Shown piece by piece: positions 34,642 through 45,457 of a stretch of DNA of 64,000 nt; position 1 is the first letter of the stretch; each line of letters starts with the position of its first letter. Origin of the DNA: Strongylocentrotus droebachiensis. Taxonomy: Eukaryota; Echinodermata; Echinoidea; Camarodonta; Strongylocentrotidae. The notes below the pieces were generated by a model, which was not told the origin of the DNA, did no database searches, and worked only from the letters and a program-made list of their open reading frames with translations. Made by a program: the position numbers and the translations under genes. The DNA is taken from NCBI GenBank assembly GCA_035222895.1, contig JAVYIG010006536.1:52330-116329 (forward strand), written 5' to 3'.

Positions 34642-35814
34642 ATGGAGCCTTACGTTGGCGTCTTGGTGGCTTTCCACGTGGTGCTGATGGCGGTGGGTAT
34701 ACCGGGAAACCTCCTCGTTGTTCTCGTCACGGCGAGTCGCACTCCTAAAAAGAGCGTTCACGTTTTCGTCATCGCTCTCGCCGTCGCCGACCTCCTTGCC
34801 TGCTGTCTCATGCCGTTCAGTATCCATTACTGGCTGACCTCCAACAATCAACAATCCACCATCTTATGCAAAATACACATCTTCACCAACTTCGTCAGTG
34901 TTTTCACCTCCATGTTCCTCACCAATGCTGTGGCCTTTGATCGCTACTTCGCAATTTGTTATCCTCTGAAGACATTCCTCAACTTACCACGATCCTTCAA
35001 GGTATGTGTAGGATGTTTCGTGAGTGCCTTTGTTTGTAGCCTGCCATCGGTGTTTGCTTTTGATATCCACAGCTATGGGCCTTCGGTGTCTAACTGCACA
35101 CCAACGGCCAACCAGTGGCTCATAAAAGGCATCTACGGCATAATTACCTTCGCCTTTTTGCTGTCCACTGCTGTACTGATCATACTCTACCTGCAAATGT
35201 GCATCATGATTCGGCGCCAGGCCCATTTTAGGGCCAGTGTTGCACCTGCTCCCAATCCTGCACCCATTCACGAATCACCTTCTCCAAATGATATTCAAAC
35301 CATATCCGATAAAGCTCCCGTGGCGAGCAGCTCGACCAACAGACCCAGCGAGGACTACAAGGTTCCAGAATCATCGCCCGTGCATTGTTCACATGGTCCC
35401 CACTTAGCAGTCCCTGTGACACATGCATGGTCCCAGAGTTCGTACAGATCTGAAAGCACCCTTCGGCCGCTTCCTGAAAAAACGGAGCGACAGAACCACA
35501 ACGCTGGTGTTGCCGGGGCTGTGGCTGATGGAATGAAAAATAAGACAACGAAGATGCTGATTCTGTCTACGGTCGTCTTTATCGCGTCCTGGCTACCGAA
35601 CATCCTCATCAAAACCATTCCTACGACACAGTACCAAGGACTATCTCAATCCCATCCTGCTCTACTCATCATAGTCAGATTCTTAGAATATCTTTTCCTT
35701 ATTAATCACGCAGTCAATCCTTTCGTTTACAATTTAGTCAACAAAAGATTTCGAGGGCTCTGTGCAGAGAAAATCAACACACTTCGAAAAAAATTCACTA
35801 ATTACATGGGTTGA
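34642..35814 (+). CDS. Rhodopsin-like (class A) GPCR, tandem copy 3
   Basis: An intact single exon of 390 residues beginning MEPYVGVLVAFHVV. Landmarks are GN (TM1), ADLL (TM2), the TM3 Cys, DRYFAICYPL, SWLP and NPFVY. The second extracellular loop reads SVSNCTPTANQWLIKG, creating an N-C-T sequon not present in copies 1, 2, 4 and 5. The third extracellular loop is PTTQYQGLSQSHPALLI, unlike copies 1 and 2. From 35155 to the stop the DNA is almost identical to copy 4 (one difference noticed, F versus I near the C-terminus), while the 5' half is clearly different. Start chosen at the ATG shared by all copies. Confidence 0.93.
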   Translation: MEPYVGVLVAFHVVLMAVGIPGNLLVVLVTASRTPKKSVHVFVIALAVADLLACCLMPFSIHYWLTSNNQQSTILCKIHIFTNFVSVFTSMFLTNAVAFDRYFAICYPLKTFLNLPRSFKVCVGCFVSAFVCSLPSVFAFDIHSYGPSVSNCTPTANQWLIKGIYGIITFAFLLSTAVLIILYLQMCIMIRRQAHFRASVAPAPNPAPIHESPSPNDIQTISDKAPVASSSTNRPSEDYKVPESSPVHCSHGPHLAVPVTHAWSQSSYRSESTLRPLPEKTERQNHNAGVAGAVADGMKNKTTKMLILSTVVFIASWLPNILIKTIPTTQYQGLSQSHPALLIIVRFLEYLFLINHAVNPFVYNLVNKRFRGLCAEKINTLRKKFTNYMG

Positions 35815-36914
35815 GGAAAACAACTTAAATTTGCAAGGAAATTCATTGGGACATTTAAACATGATGCATTTTGTGTATTTAAACTTTGTTCAATTTCCTC
35901 TGTATTGGTAACCTATAGTTTATACAGGGCCTCTCAGGAAAACAGTGTTAATACTGAGAGAGCTACCCTGTTTAAAAGAAACGAGTAAATACTGTGTTAA
36001 AAGTTGTACGTTGCGGCGGGGGTTGAGTGGGGGGGGGGGGGGGGAGCTACATCCTCCTCTCCCTCGAGAATTTCATAACGATGAAAATATTTTATTTTCG
36101 GTGGTGGATGCGGGATTCTCTGGTGGGCAGGGGATGGTGTACATGCTCAAAATACACTGACAAACACAACGACGATGGAACAACCTGATCATCTCTAAAG
36201 TGCACATTGGCGCATTTATATTGTGCACACTTTTAGAATGTGATGCTTGAGGTACATTGAATGAAATATAACTCTCGGTCCTAGGTTTGATGTAACATCT
36301 TTATTATTATGTTAAATGTATTTTCTTGAATTAAGACGAATAAACGTTTGATTAAGAGATTACATACATTTGATCTTTTAGCAGGATTATGATTGAAACC
36401 CTTAATGCAGCTGCAATGACGTAACTTATTTCAATGGCATTAGTCAAGGTTGAGACTTCATGCAATTTAATCTTTAAGAACCTTCCTTGCTTAAACATAT
36501 GATGACATTTTGTACCATGATGTAGAGTATAGCGCAGTGTAGTAACAAACTCATTTTTACATTAGATTAAAAATACATGTATTTGTTGCTAGTAAAATGC
36601 GGCACGTGTTCAATTTTTCAAACGAATATAGTTTTATAGCATGAAATATTTCTATAAATTTGCTCCGGATGAAGACGCATGGCGTGAAAACAATGAATGG
36701 CATTAGAAAATGTATTGATTATATTGCATCATCTGCAAACTAGAAATACTGTTTCATATAGAGATGAGAGTTAAGTCAGATATCATCATTCCGAATGCGA
36801 ATCATATATATCTAAGATATTAGAGAGAGTTGTGCATACTGCACTCCAAGAATATTTATTAGAGCATAATATTTTCACCGTTCGACAATTTTGGTTCCGC
36901 CCCAATCACTCATC
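35815..36914 (+). other. 3' flank of receptor 3
   Basis: Includes the conserved stem-loop (about 35925-35972), a G-rich run (36029-36042), AATAAA at 36339-36344 and block A (36350-36740). It is nearly identical to 46631-47730 after receptor 4. The last 100 bases (36811-36914) encode a degenerate reverse transcriptase piece split by the younger LINE. Confidence 0.65.
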
Positions 36915-39900
36915 TTGAATCTTGAATCTTGAATCTTGAATTTGTTGCACCCAAAAAGCTACGTTGACAGCTGTCCAGGGTGGAGTAATAGTGGTAGTGT
37001 GTGAGTGCGTGATGCGTGCAAGTAAAAGAAGCCAGACATTGTGCAGAAGAAGACATGTAAACTGGAGAGTACGAAGAAGTAGGGTGCATCTGGTGAGAAC
37101 ATTAATGTCGGCTTCATGGCTTCCCTCCCTACAGGGCCCTGGTGGGCATGCCCATCATGGCTATGATTGACGGGACTGCGGAGGTCTGAAAACCAGCAAT
37201 CGAGCTAGATGTTACAGCTACTGCTGGGAGTCTGTTCCATATGGGAATAACTCGGGGGAAAAAACTGTACTTATAGCAGTCCACTCTGCAGGGAAGCTGG
37301 TGAAAAATAAATGGGTGTGTGGTGTGTCCACGTAGCTCTCTCTGGTGCAAGACTGGGTGAATACCAGGTGTAAGTGGGATGTTCACCATGTTCTTGTGGA
37401 TTTTGAAGAACATTCCACACTGGGCAAAGATTCTTCGTTGTTCAAGAGTATTCCAGGCCAGTAGAGAAATCATGTCTGAGACGCTCGATGTCCTTCTAAA
37501 GTCTTGGGTGACAAAACGTGCAGCTTGCCTCTGGATTCCTTCCAGCAAGTTGGTATTACGCCGTTTATGTGGATTCCATGCACATGAGGAGTATTCAAGT
37601 TGAGGCCGAACTAGGGTCTTGTAGGCGGTTTCCCTCACTTTCTTGCTGCAGGAGCCGAGATTTCTCCTCAAGATGCCCATGGTTCTGGATGCCTTAGAGC
37701 GGAGTGCTTCGACGTGGGTGTTCCAGCGTAGATCATCTCGAACTGTTACACCAAGGTACTTGTATGTCTTCTTCTGTGGGAGTACTTGCTCATTCACTGA
37801 GTAGTTGAACAGGTATGGCCGGCGCTTCAAGGTGATGGAGAGGTGAGCACATTTAGAGATGTTAAAGGCCATGCTCCAAGTTTCAGCCCACTGAAACACC
37901 TTCTGGAGGTCTTCTTGGAGTCTTTCCTGGTCATCAGGGCCACAGATTGTACGGTAGATGACACTGTCGTCAGCAAACAGTCTCATGGAGGAATTGACAT
38001 TAGTTGTGATGTCATTGACATATAGCAGAAACAGCATAGGGCCGAGGACGGATCCCTGCGGAACCCCTGATAGTACGCTAGAGGGCGGAGAGGCAGAGCC
38101 ATTGACAGACACTTGTTGAGACCTGCCAGTTAAGAATGCACTGATCCAGTGATGGGTGTTTCCCTGGATTCCGTAGTACGTCAGCTTATGTAGGAGTTTG
38201 CGATGTGAAACACGGTCAAACGCCTTGCTAAAGTCCAAAAAGAGCACATCAGTTAGGCGTTTCTCGTTTATTGCTTGAGACCAGTCATCTACAGCCTCGA
38301 CAAGTTGTGTCTCGCAAGATAATTTCTCCCGAAATCCATGTTGTTTGTCAATAAGGACGTCGTTGTCTGCTAGGTGTTTCGATACATGACTCAGAACAAC
38401 ATGTTCCATCACCTTACAACAGATGCATGTGAGGCTAATCGGCCTGTAGTTGGCAGGATCACTTTTAACACCACTCTTGTATATGCCAGCAACACGAGCT
38501 CTTTTCCAGTCTCTGGGAAGTATGCCAGTATGGTACGATTGTTGGAAAAGATGCGTCAGGATTGGTGAAAGATCTTCAGCATATTCCTTCAAAACTCGTG
38601 ATGTTATTTCATCTGGACCGCTTGCTTTGTTTGCCTTAAGTTGTTTAAGCTGCTTCACTATTCCATTTAGGCCTATTTCTAAGTCAGCAATGGGAGTGTA
38701 GGGGCATGGTCCCATGCAGGGGAGTGGGTTTGCATCATCCTGGGTGAAAACAGATGAGAATTGTCTGTTGAGAGCATCAGCTTTCTGATCACTTGTGAAG
38801 TACAGTGTCTCGTCCTTCTTCAGAGTGGGTATTCCAACAGAGTCTCGTTTCTGGTTTTTCACGTATGTCCAGAACTTCTTACCATCTGTTTTCAGGCTGT
38901 CGCCTATAACATTATTCATGTAGTCATGGTGAGATTTTCTCAGTGATTTCTGTACCTCTCTCCTTTTCTTCTTGTAGCTCTCCCAAGTTTCATCGGTCCT
39001 TTCTCGTATAGCTTTCCCATACAGCTTGTCTCTCTTACGCATTTGTTGTATGATGCTTCTAGAGACGTATGGGTGACTTGGCTTCCCATTCCAGGTCTTA
39101 GATGGTATTTGCCGCATGACAGAATCTATGGTTGATTTGAAGAAATTCCAGTTTTCTTCTACAGTTTTCTCATTTGGGTTATCTTCGAAGTACTTTTCTG
39201 TTGCTTCAGTAATACACTTCTGCACTTCGGTTTTATTTGCTTTGTCATACTTGTAGATTTTTCGTGATGACTTTCTTTCAAGTTTAGGAGGTAAACTAAT
39301 GCTATACACAAGTATACTGTGGTCACTAATTCCTGATGCAGTCTGAACATCTCCAATGAGTTCATCATTTGATGTGAGTGTCAGGTCCAGCACATTTCCA
39401 GAGGTAGGCCTGGTGATATGTTTCACTACTTGTGTGAGGTTAAAGTAGTTTAGAAATTCAATGAAGCTGTTATGCAGAGACTGGGTTCTTGGACTTGAAG
39501 TGGTTGTAGAATTCCAATCAATATCGGGTAGGTTGAAATCCCCTCCAAGAATGACATTTGGAACTCTCTTTGTGTGTTTTGAGAAGATTCCATTTATGCT
39601 ATCATGTAGTTGATCTAGTGCATCATTACTGGCATTCGGGGGCCTGTAGTAGCTTCCGATGTATAGAGTAGTACCGCCCTTGAACTGTACCGATGCCCAG
39701 ATGATTTCGGCTAGGGCCAAATTAATCTCTGGTTTTTCTACAACTGCTATGTCATTTTTAAATGCTAAGAAGACACCTCCTCCATTTGCATTTCGGTCTT
39801 TTCTCAACACGTTGTAGTCATCAGAAAACACAGAGTATGTTGGTATTGTAGAATCTAACTTGGATTCACAACCGATGATGATGTCTGGCTTGTGATGTTC

Positions 39901-40198
39901 TACAGCTGCAGAGAAGTCTTGTCGTTTCTTTTGTCCCTTTAGCCCGTTGCAATTAAGTTGCATGACCTTCAGGCGCTTGGGTCTCAGCGTTCTTGTTCTT
40001 TGGTGTGAGGCAGGCGGTAAGGGGTGGTCTTCTTCTTCATCTTGTGAGCTTGGAGTGAGCTGGTCATCACTTAGCACATCAAAACTATTATTCAATTCCA
40101 ATGTTTGCTCATTAAAGAAAGAGTCAGAGAGGTTGACATGGCGACATTTCCAGCATTCCCATGACAGCCATTTATGCTTCATGAATCTTTTATATTCT
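36915..40198 (-). mobile_element. Young CR1-group LINE with 7-bp tail repeat, inserted after the duplication
   Basis: The element reads on the - strand and ends in tandem GATTCAA units (36915-36940). It interrupts the old LINE; the duplicated segment at 47735-47740 shows the uninterrupted site. CTCAT occurs on both sides and may be the target duplication. The 5' end is only about 16 bases before the ORF start, where the frame begins inside a zinc-finger-like region, so the copy is slightly 5'-truncated. Confidence 0.85.
37129..40182 (-). CDS. LINE ORF2: endonuclease and reverse transcriptase, open over 1017 codons
   Basis: No stop or shift interrupts 1017 codons. The first residues contain WECWKC, the last Cys pair of a PHD-like finger. 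The apurinic-type endonuclease spans roughly residues 70-310 with MQLNCNGL, GCESKLD, GGDFNLPDIDW (about 213-223) and SDHSIL. The reverse transcriptase spans roughly 560-830 with [64 protein letters not shown] and FADD (about 736-739). Thumb and C-terminal sequences typical of the CR1/jockey group follow. It would copy its own RNA at a nicked target. The intact frame together with the empty paralogous site points to recent activity. Confidence 0.88.
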   Translation of the reverse strand: MKHKWLSWECWKCRHVNLSDSFFNEQTLELNNSFDVLSDDQLTPSSQDEEEDHPLPPASHQRTRTLRPKRLKVMQLNCNGLKGQKKRQDFSAAVEHHKPDIIIGCESKLDSTIPTYSVFSDDYNVLRKDRNANGGGVFLAFKNDIAVVEKPEINLALAEIIWASVQFKGGTTLYIGSYYRPPNASNDALDQLHDSINGIFSKHTKRVPNVILGGDFNLPDIDWNSTTTSSPRTQSLHNSFIEFLNYFNLTQVVKHITRPTSGNVLDLTLTSNDELIGDVQTASGISDHSILVYSISLPPKLERKSSRKIYKYDKANKTEVQKCITEATEKYFEDNPNEKTVEENWNFFKSTIDSVMRQIPSKTWNGKPSHPYVSRSIIQQMRKRDKLYGKAIRERTDETWESYKKKRREVQKSLRKSHHDYMNNVIGDSLKTDGKKFWTYVKNQKRDSVGIPTLKKDETLYFTSDQKADALNRQFSSVFTQDDANPLPCMGPCPYTPIADLEIGLNGIVKQLKQLKANKASGPDEITSRVLKEYAEDLSPILTHLFQQSYHTGILPRDWKRARVAGIYKSGVKSDPANYRPISLTCICCKVMEHVVLSHVSKHLADNDVLIDKQHGFREKLSCETQLVEAVDDWSQAINEKRLTDVLFLDFSKAFDRVSHRKLLHKLTYYGIQGNTHHWISAFLTGRSQQVSVNGSASPPSSVLSGVPQGSVLGPMLFLLYVNDITTNVNSSMRLFADDSVIYRTICGPDDQERLQEDLQKVFQWAETWSMAFNISKCAHLSITLKRRPYLFNYSVNEQVLPQKKTYKYLGVTVRDDLRWNTHVEALRSKASRTMGILRRNLGSCSKKVRETAYKTLVRPQLEYSSCAWNPHKRRNTNLLEGIQRQAARFVTQDFRRTSSVSDMISLLAWNTLEQRRIFAQCGMFFKIHKNMVNIPLTPGIHPVLHQRELRGHTTHPFIFHQLPCRVDCYKYSFFPRVIPIWNRLPAVAVTSSSIAGFQTSAVPSIIAMMGMPTRAL

Positions 40199-41290
40199 CA
40201 TGTGAGACTGCACTATTCTTTTGGGCTAAATACGTAGATCTAGGGAATATAAATGGTGTCGCATTTCTTTACACGAGAAAGGCATTCGATACGGTCAATC
40301 ATAATATTTTGCTTCAGAAACTATAAAGTAGTGGTTGTTCAGACGATAGCCTAATCTGGTTTTCATCATACTTGAGAGGCAGAAGGCAATATGTAACTAT
40401 CAATGGGAAAATTCTTCTGTCAAAAGAATTCACACAGGTGTACCCCAAGGATCGGTCCTTGGACCGGTGCTATTTACAATTTTCATAAACGATTTATCGA
40501 CAAGTGTTACTAGTGGACACGTTGTTTTTTGCCGACGTTGTAACCCTATCGGTACATGGTCCACAGTTCGTGAAATTGAATCAAAGTTGAGTCAAGCATT
40601 ACATGAAGTTTATTCTTGGACTCTAAAGAATAATTTCGTACTAAAAACAAACAAAACTAAGGTTATGATTATAGGATAAAGACGGAAAATTTAAACTCTT
40701 AATGAAAATAAACTTCATGCTCATTTTAGAACCTCACCAGTTAAATCTCTGAATATCTGAATTATCTGAATATAAATGCTTTGTTGTAGTTTTGGACAAC
40801 TTCTTGTCGTTTACTAATCATGTTGACAGAGTAGCGCTAACGATGAAACAGAAATTAGGTGTTATTAGACACTTTAAAAAATTATTTAATAAGCGTGACT
40901 TAAGTATGTTGTACTGGGGCTATGTTTCTCCACGTGCAATGTACTGTTGCAATGTTTGGTCAAATCGATCACAGAATAATTATGAGATACTGAATAAACT
41001 GCAAAAGCGGGCAGCATACATCATATCTCGCCATCTCCAACAAATGCAAAATCGTTACTTTGCATGGTCTTTAAATGTGTTCACCATCTAACTCCCTATA
41101 ATCAACAAAATATCAGTTCAAATAAATGCAGAACTGAATACTATAAACGATAGTTTGTCAACTCGGGTATAGCCCATTGGAATAATCTCCCAGTAGAAAT
41201 TTCGAATTGGAAGCCATTAAAGAGCAAACTATGATATTGGACGAAATGGGGACAAAATACTTTTCCCATATTGTTACATATCTCGTACAA

Positions 41291-42061
41291 ATCTTTTTTT
41301 ATTTTATCTTTCAATACTTATTTTGTATTGTGTGTGTTTAAACTTTCATGTATTTATTTTGTGAATAATTTTGCGTGCAGCTACGGTTAGTGTTATTTGA
41401 AAATGTTCAACTTTGATTAATTCAGTTTCGTTTTAAATGTTTATTTGTAAGTCGGAAGACGCTAGACAGGCACATACCTACTCTCACCCTTCATATTAAT
41501 CTAAAACTTTTCTCCTCCTTATTTCCTTTTTTTATTTATATTCAAATTTGCATTTTAATATTTTGTAACATAATATTTGCAGTTATCGTTGATTGTATAA
41601 TGGAATGTTCAATTTTGTCTTACTCACAATTTTTTTGGAATGTTTCTAGTTTGTTTGTATATAAAAGGCCCCAGCGAAAACCAGTGTATATCCTGATTGG
41701 GCTACCCTTAGCATCGATGTCACAAAAATTGTCTGACCCTACATTTGTGTTTATACTTACACTTTGATTCCTTTCGTATTTAAATTGTCTTCATTAATTT
41801 CTATTAGTCACCTCAAGGTACATTGATATATTGAACAAATGATTCACACATCAGTGAAAATGAGTATTTGATTACATAATGCAAAGAGCATTATACAGCT
41901 TATCAACATGTCAAATATATTGGCAGTTTTGGTATCATTACGTATAACAATATATTTCCATTTTGTACGATTTGATCGATAAAGAAATACAGTCAGAAAT
42001 ATTTGGTTTAGCAAATTTTCATCTATTTAGGTAAATTATTTTCTTTGCAATTATTAATATA
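41291..42061. other. No gene seen; duplicated intergenic DNA
   Basis: AT-rich, paralogous to 48791-49658 with few differences, except for a 60-base stretch near 49455-49520 that is absent here. Confidence 0.6.
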
Positions 42062-42156
42062 CACACTAAACAATAATGGTACAAATTTGCACCCTATAGG
42101 TGGCTGCTATTGTAGCAGCGATCTGCACCCCAAATGTACCCCTATTTCTTAGTGTG
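42062..42156. mobile_element. Small TIR element (CACACTAA ends), internally deleted copy
   Basis: Ends CACACTAA and TTAGTGTG flanked by TA. The paralogous copy at 49659-49901 is 243 bp and this one 95 bp; the missing 148 bp is the inner palindromic part with GCTGCTACAATAGCAGC words. It probably arose by deletion across a hairpin. Confidence 0.65.
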
Positions 42157-43083
42157 TATGATTGAAAAGAATATAATTATTCGACAATATACCAAATATT
42201 ACCGTTTTTTCGGTTAACATCTAGAAATCAAACAAAGTCAGCTATTTTCCAAGCTGATTCCCAAAATGTTGTACTATTGTACATTTCCAAAAAAAGTGTT
42301 CAACCGTTGCATTATCTAGAGCACAAAATGAACATAATGGGGAACTAATGACTTTCATTTTATACAATTTATAATTTACATAAAACACGTTGTTAGTGTA
42401 GAATGATTTACATGAAAAGAAATCAAAATTGCAATGCTTTTAAAAGTTATTTGTATCTTGTGTATCTGAATATCTGTTTATTTGATGTTTATTTAGTTTA
42501 TAATTGTGTCCTGAATTGTAACATGAATTAAAATACTACGGTTCAGTGTACATTTCCTTTTTGTGTCTTTCTCACCCTTATTTTTACCACATGTATTTTC
42601 TATTGCTGTCTCGACCTTTTCTTGGTTTGGGGATGCTATGTTATCAGAATGTTATTCTTTAAGATTCACCGAAAAAAGCTTGATTTTTTTACAACGGGGG
42701 ATTTATTATCTACATATTTTTTTAAAAATATAAATGTGGCATTGATATGCCTCGTATCCTCAACTAGTATGTTGAGTATATCGTATGGAGCAGTGATAAG
42801 TAGTAGAGAAACGCCCTTCTTACCCCCAATCAGACCATACGAACCATCTCTCTTCCCCATTCAATCTCTTCCCCCCCCCCTCTCTCTCCCCTTTCCCATT
42901 CATTTTCCATTCTACCGCTCCTTCTCCCCCCTCTCCCACTTCAAATTCCCTCCTACGAGGCCTAGCTCTTCCTCTCTTTCTTCCCCTATTTCCCCTCTCC
43001 TATTCGTTTTATTGTTTTATCACATTCTTATTCCTCTTTCTCTCCCTCCTTTTAAGTGTCAGCTCCTCTTTTTCCGTACTTTT

Positions 43084-43117
<34 letters not shown>

Positions 43118-45232
43118 ATGCCTCTTTCCTCCCTCTGTGCTCTGTTTAAGCTCTCTTTCCCTCGCCACCATCCCTCTCCCTGTGTCCAAGCCCACAAGTC
43201 TTCCCCCACCCACTCTCCCTTCCCTTCCTTCTCCCAAACTCTCCATCACCCTCCAACTATCTCTCTTCTTCAAAGCTTCCTCTCCCGCATATTTCAACAA
43301 AAGACATAGCCAACGATTGTTAATGTACCTACGTATTGAGATAGCACATTGGATTCATGTGCATTTCATGATGATGACGATGATGATGATGAAGTTTAAG
43401 GTGATCACAATGATGATGATGATGATATGATGGTGGTAGTGAATGTGTAGTAAAGGGAAAGATTGTCAGGGAAATGCCACTTAAACATTCAGCGATCTTG
43501 ATAAAAGTCAATGCTTAATCAGAAAAGGGGAAATAATGAAACAATAATTGTTCCCGTGTGCGTTTTGTCTGTGTGTGTGCGTGTGTGCGTGCGTGTGTGT
43601 GTGTGTGTCTGTCTGTCTGACTGTCTTTGTTCATTGCACTGTTTTATTCCTCACTCAGCAACTTGGCGCAAGCGAGATCTGGCAGTCTTGTAAAGATTGT
43701 CTGAAGTTCAGGCATGCATTCAGAGATTCAAATGAAAATGGTACCTAAATGTACTGGGAGGATAACTCTTTCAAGAAATATCATGAAACCCATGATTAAA
43801 TATTCATACTTCAAACTATACAACTTTTAAAAAGTGACACATTTTTTCTGACTCACTCTGTTATATGAGCATCAAGTCATTTCAACTTGCGTAACCTTTG
43901 ATATTCAGGTAAATGGGTTTGCGTCGTTATTGATTACTATGAATTCTTAGCTCTAGTCTTGTTCAGATATAGCGCGGTAAACCGCCGCAAAAAGGCGGCC
44001 GCTGTTTAAAAAAACAACAACTTGTAAATGAATGGCAACTGTGTGCAACGAAGGACTTGTGCATATTCAATGAGCTCTGTGCTATGATATTCGAAATTGT
44101 GAAGCGTATTACCCTTCAGTATGATTAAGGAAAAAAGAAAACCGCCGCGATTTTGCAATCTCGTGACTGACCGAGCCCTTAATTGAATGTTAAATCGGGT
44201 TTGTTTTCTTTCTTAAAGAGCGTCTATGTGGAGTGACACTGACAACTCATTTCCGGATTATCTATTCATAATTATATTCGTGTGGTATTTTGGACAAGAA
44301 ATCGCGCAAAACCTATCTGCCGGGCCTTGAAGTACAACGCGTGTCTTAAATTGTAATTAATCTTGCTAGCTGAAGTATATATATTGACAATTATCACAAT
44401 GACAGCAAACGATGCGACCTGACAGGTTTATACGTTTGTAACCACGCATTATAGATCCACTGCAAGAACGAAATAACAACGAATGCTGATTCCCTCACAA
44501 CACAATAAAGGAAGATATGAAAATAGCGAGACAAAAATATCATGATTGAAGGGTGGGGGGAGGGCGGGGGGTACCAAATTCAACAAATGATAAATCCGCC
44601 ACTGTTCATAGTTCGTATTGTTGATTATTTTATGTAAGTTCCATTCAAAAAAAATTCTCATCATTCTATGAAACTCGAAGAAATATTAACGAATGTTGAT
44701 TCACTCCCAACAACAAAAATGAAAATATGAAAATACCGAGAAAAAAAACCCACATGAACGATCCCCTTTTCCCCAAACGGGGGGGGGGGGGGGGGGGGTC
44801 CGGCTACAATATCTCCCCCATCCACCAAAGGAAATGAGGATAACGAAGAGTTCATGTCAATCTAGCATAATACGTAAATGTTTTTATTGTTTTAGTTTTA
44901 AGGCGTGTACCATTCACTTGACAATATATGCGTCATGACTAGCCTCGATAACACAGACTTGTAATTATTTTTCAAGTGGTAATAACAATGAGTGATCGTT
45001 ACGAGCCTATTCAGGTATATCAACGCAGATAATGAAATGAATTCTCACAAACTTATAGGGTGGTTTTCTATAATGAGATAAAGCTGCGCATCACAACTCT
45101 GCGTTCTATATACTTCATCGATAGAGTAATACTTTGATCTGTGCTTTACTAATACATGTATCTATCAGTTGTTGAGGTTGCGAGTGTAGTATCAACCAGC
45201 GAGTGAGCTCGACGTCGTAATTTCGATCTTGT
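42157..45232. other. No gene seen; duplicated intergenic DNA upstream of receptor 4
   Basis: Paralogous to 49902-52380 except for about 44060-44800, which is present only here. It holds CT-rich DNA (42840-43290), a GAT trinucleotide array (43368-43435), a GT microsatellite (43570-43612), a G20 run (44779-44798), and the upstream motif GCGTCATGACTAG (44930-44942). The TATA box of units 1 and 2 is replaced by GTGTAGTATCAACC near 45183-45196. Confidence 0.6.
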
Positions 45233-45455
45233 TGGCGCGAAAGCTCAGTCGGTGGAGCAGTGGTCTCGTTATCCGGTGACCCGGGTTCGAAACCAGGTTG
45301 ATGCGCTAATGCCCTTTGGTAAGGCATTAATCCTCATTACCAGGTCCCTCGGAGATGACATTAAGCCGTCGGTCTTCTGGTTGCTTACTAACAAGCATTT
45401 ATTGCATTCTTAGCTGTCAGGTAAAATAACCACCACTATCACTATCACTATCACA
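45233..45455 (+). mobile_element. tRNA-derived SINE in the leader of receptor 4
   Basis: An A-box-like AGCTCAGTCGGTGGAGCAG (about 45242-45260) and B box GGTTCGAAACC (45284-45294) form a tRNA-like head. The body contains GCCCTTTGGTAAGGCATTAA and CCAGGTCCCTCGGAGATGAC. The tail is a (TATCAC)n run ending directly at ACAAG-ATG of the receptor. Copies 1-3 read uninterrupted from GATCTTGTT to the same ATG, so the SINE sits in the presumed 5' UTR. Confidence 0.85.
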
Positions 45456-45457
45456 AG

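Larger units (their letters stand above)
36811..41290 (+). pseudogene. Old CR1/jockey-type LINE, degenerate, split by a younger LINE
   Basis: Coding traces lie at 36811-36914 and 40201-41150: LQEYLLEHNIITGRQFWFRPN, then [29 protein letters not shown] DNA near 40440, [20 protein letters not shown] and a thumb region MLYWGYVSPRAMYCCNVWSN. Several stops and shifts break it. The same fragment without interruption is at 47621-48790. It is part of the duplicated intergenic segment and not functional. Confidence 0.75.

Noticed and set aside
36964-37170. Frames on the + strand within the young LINE (also 37379-38946 and 39947-40237)
   Set aside because: Shadows of the 1017-codon - strand ORF.
45233-45306. 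tRNA gene before receptors 4 and 5
   Set aside because: A and B boxes are present, but the head is followed by a SINE body and repeat tail and the acceptor stem does not pair well; it is a SINE.
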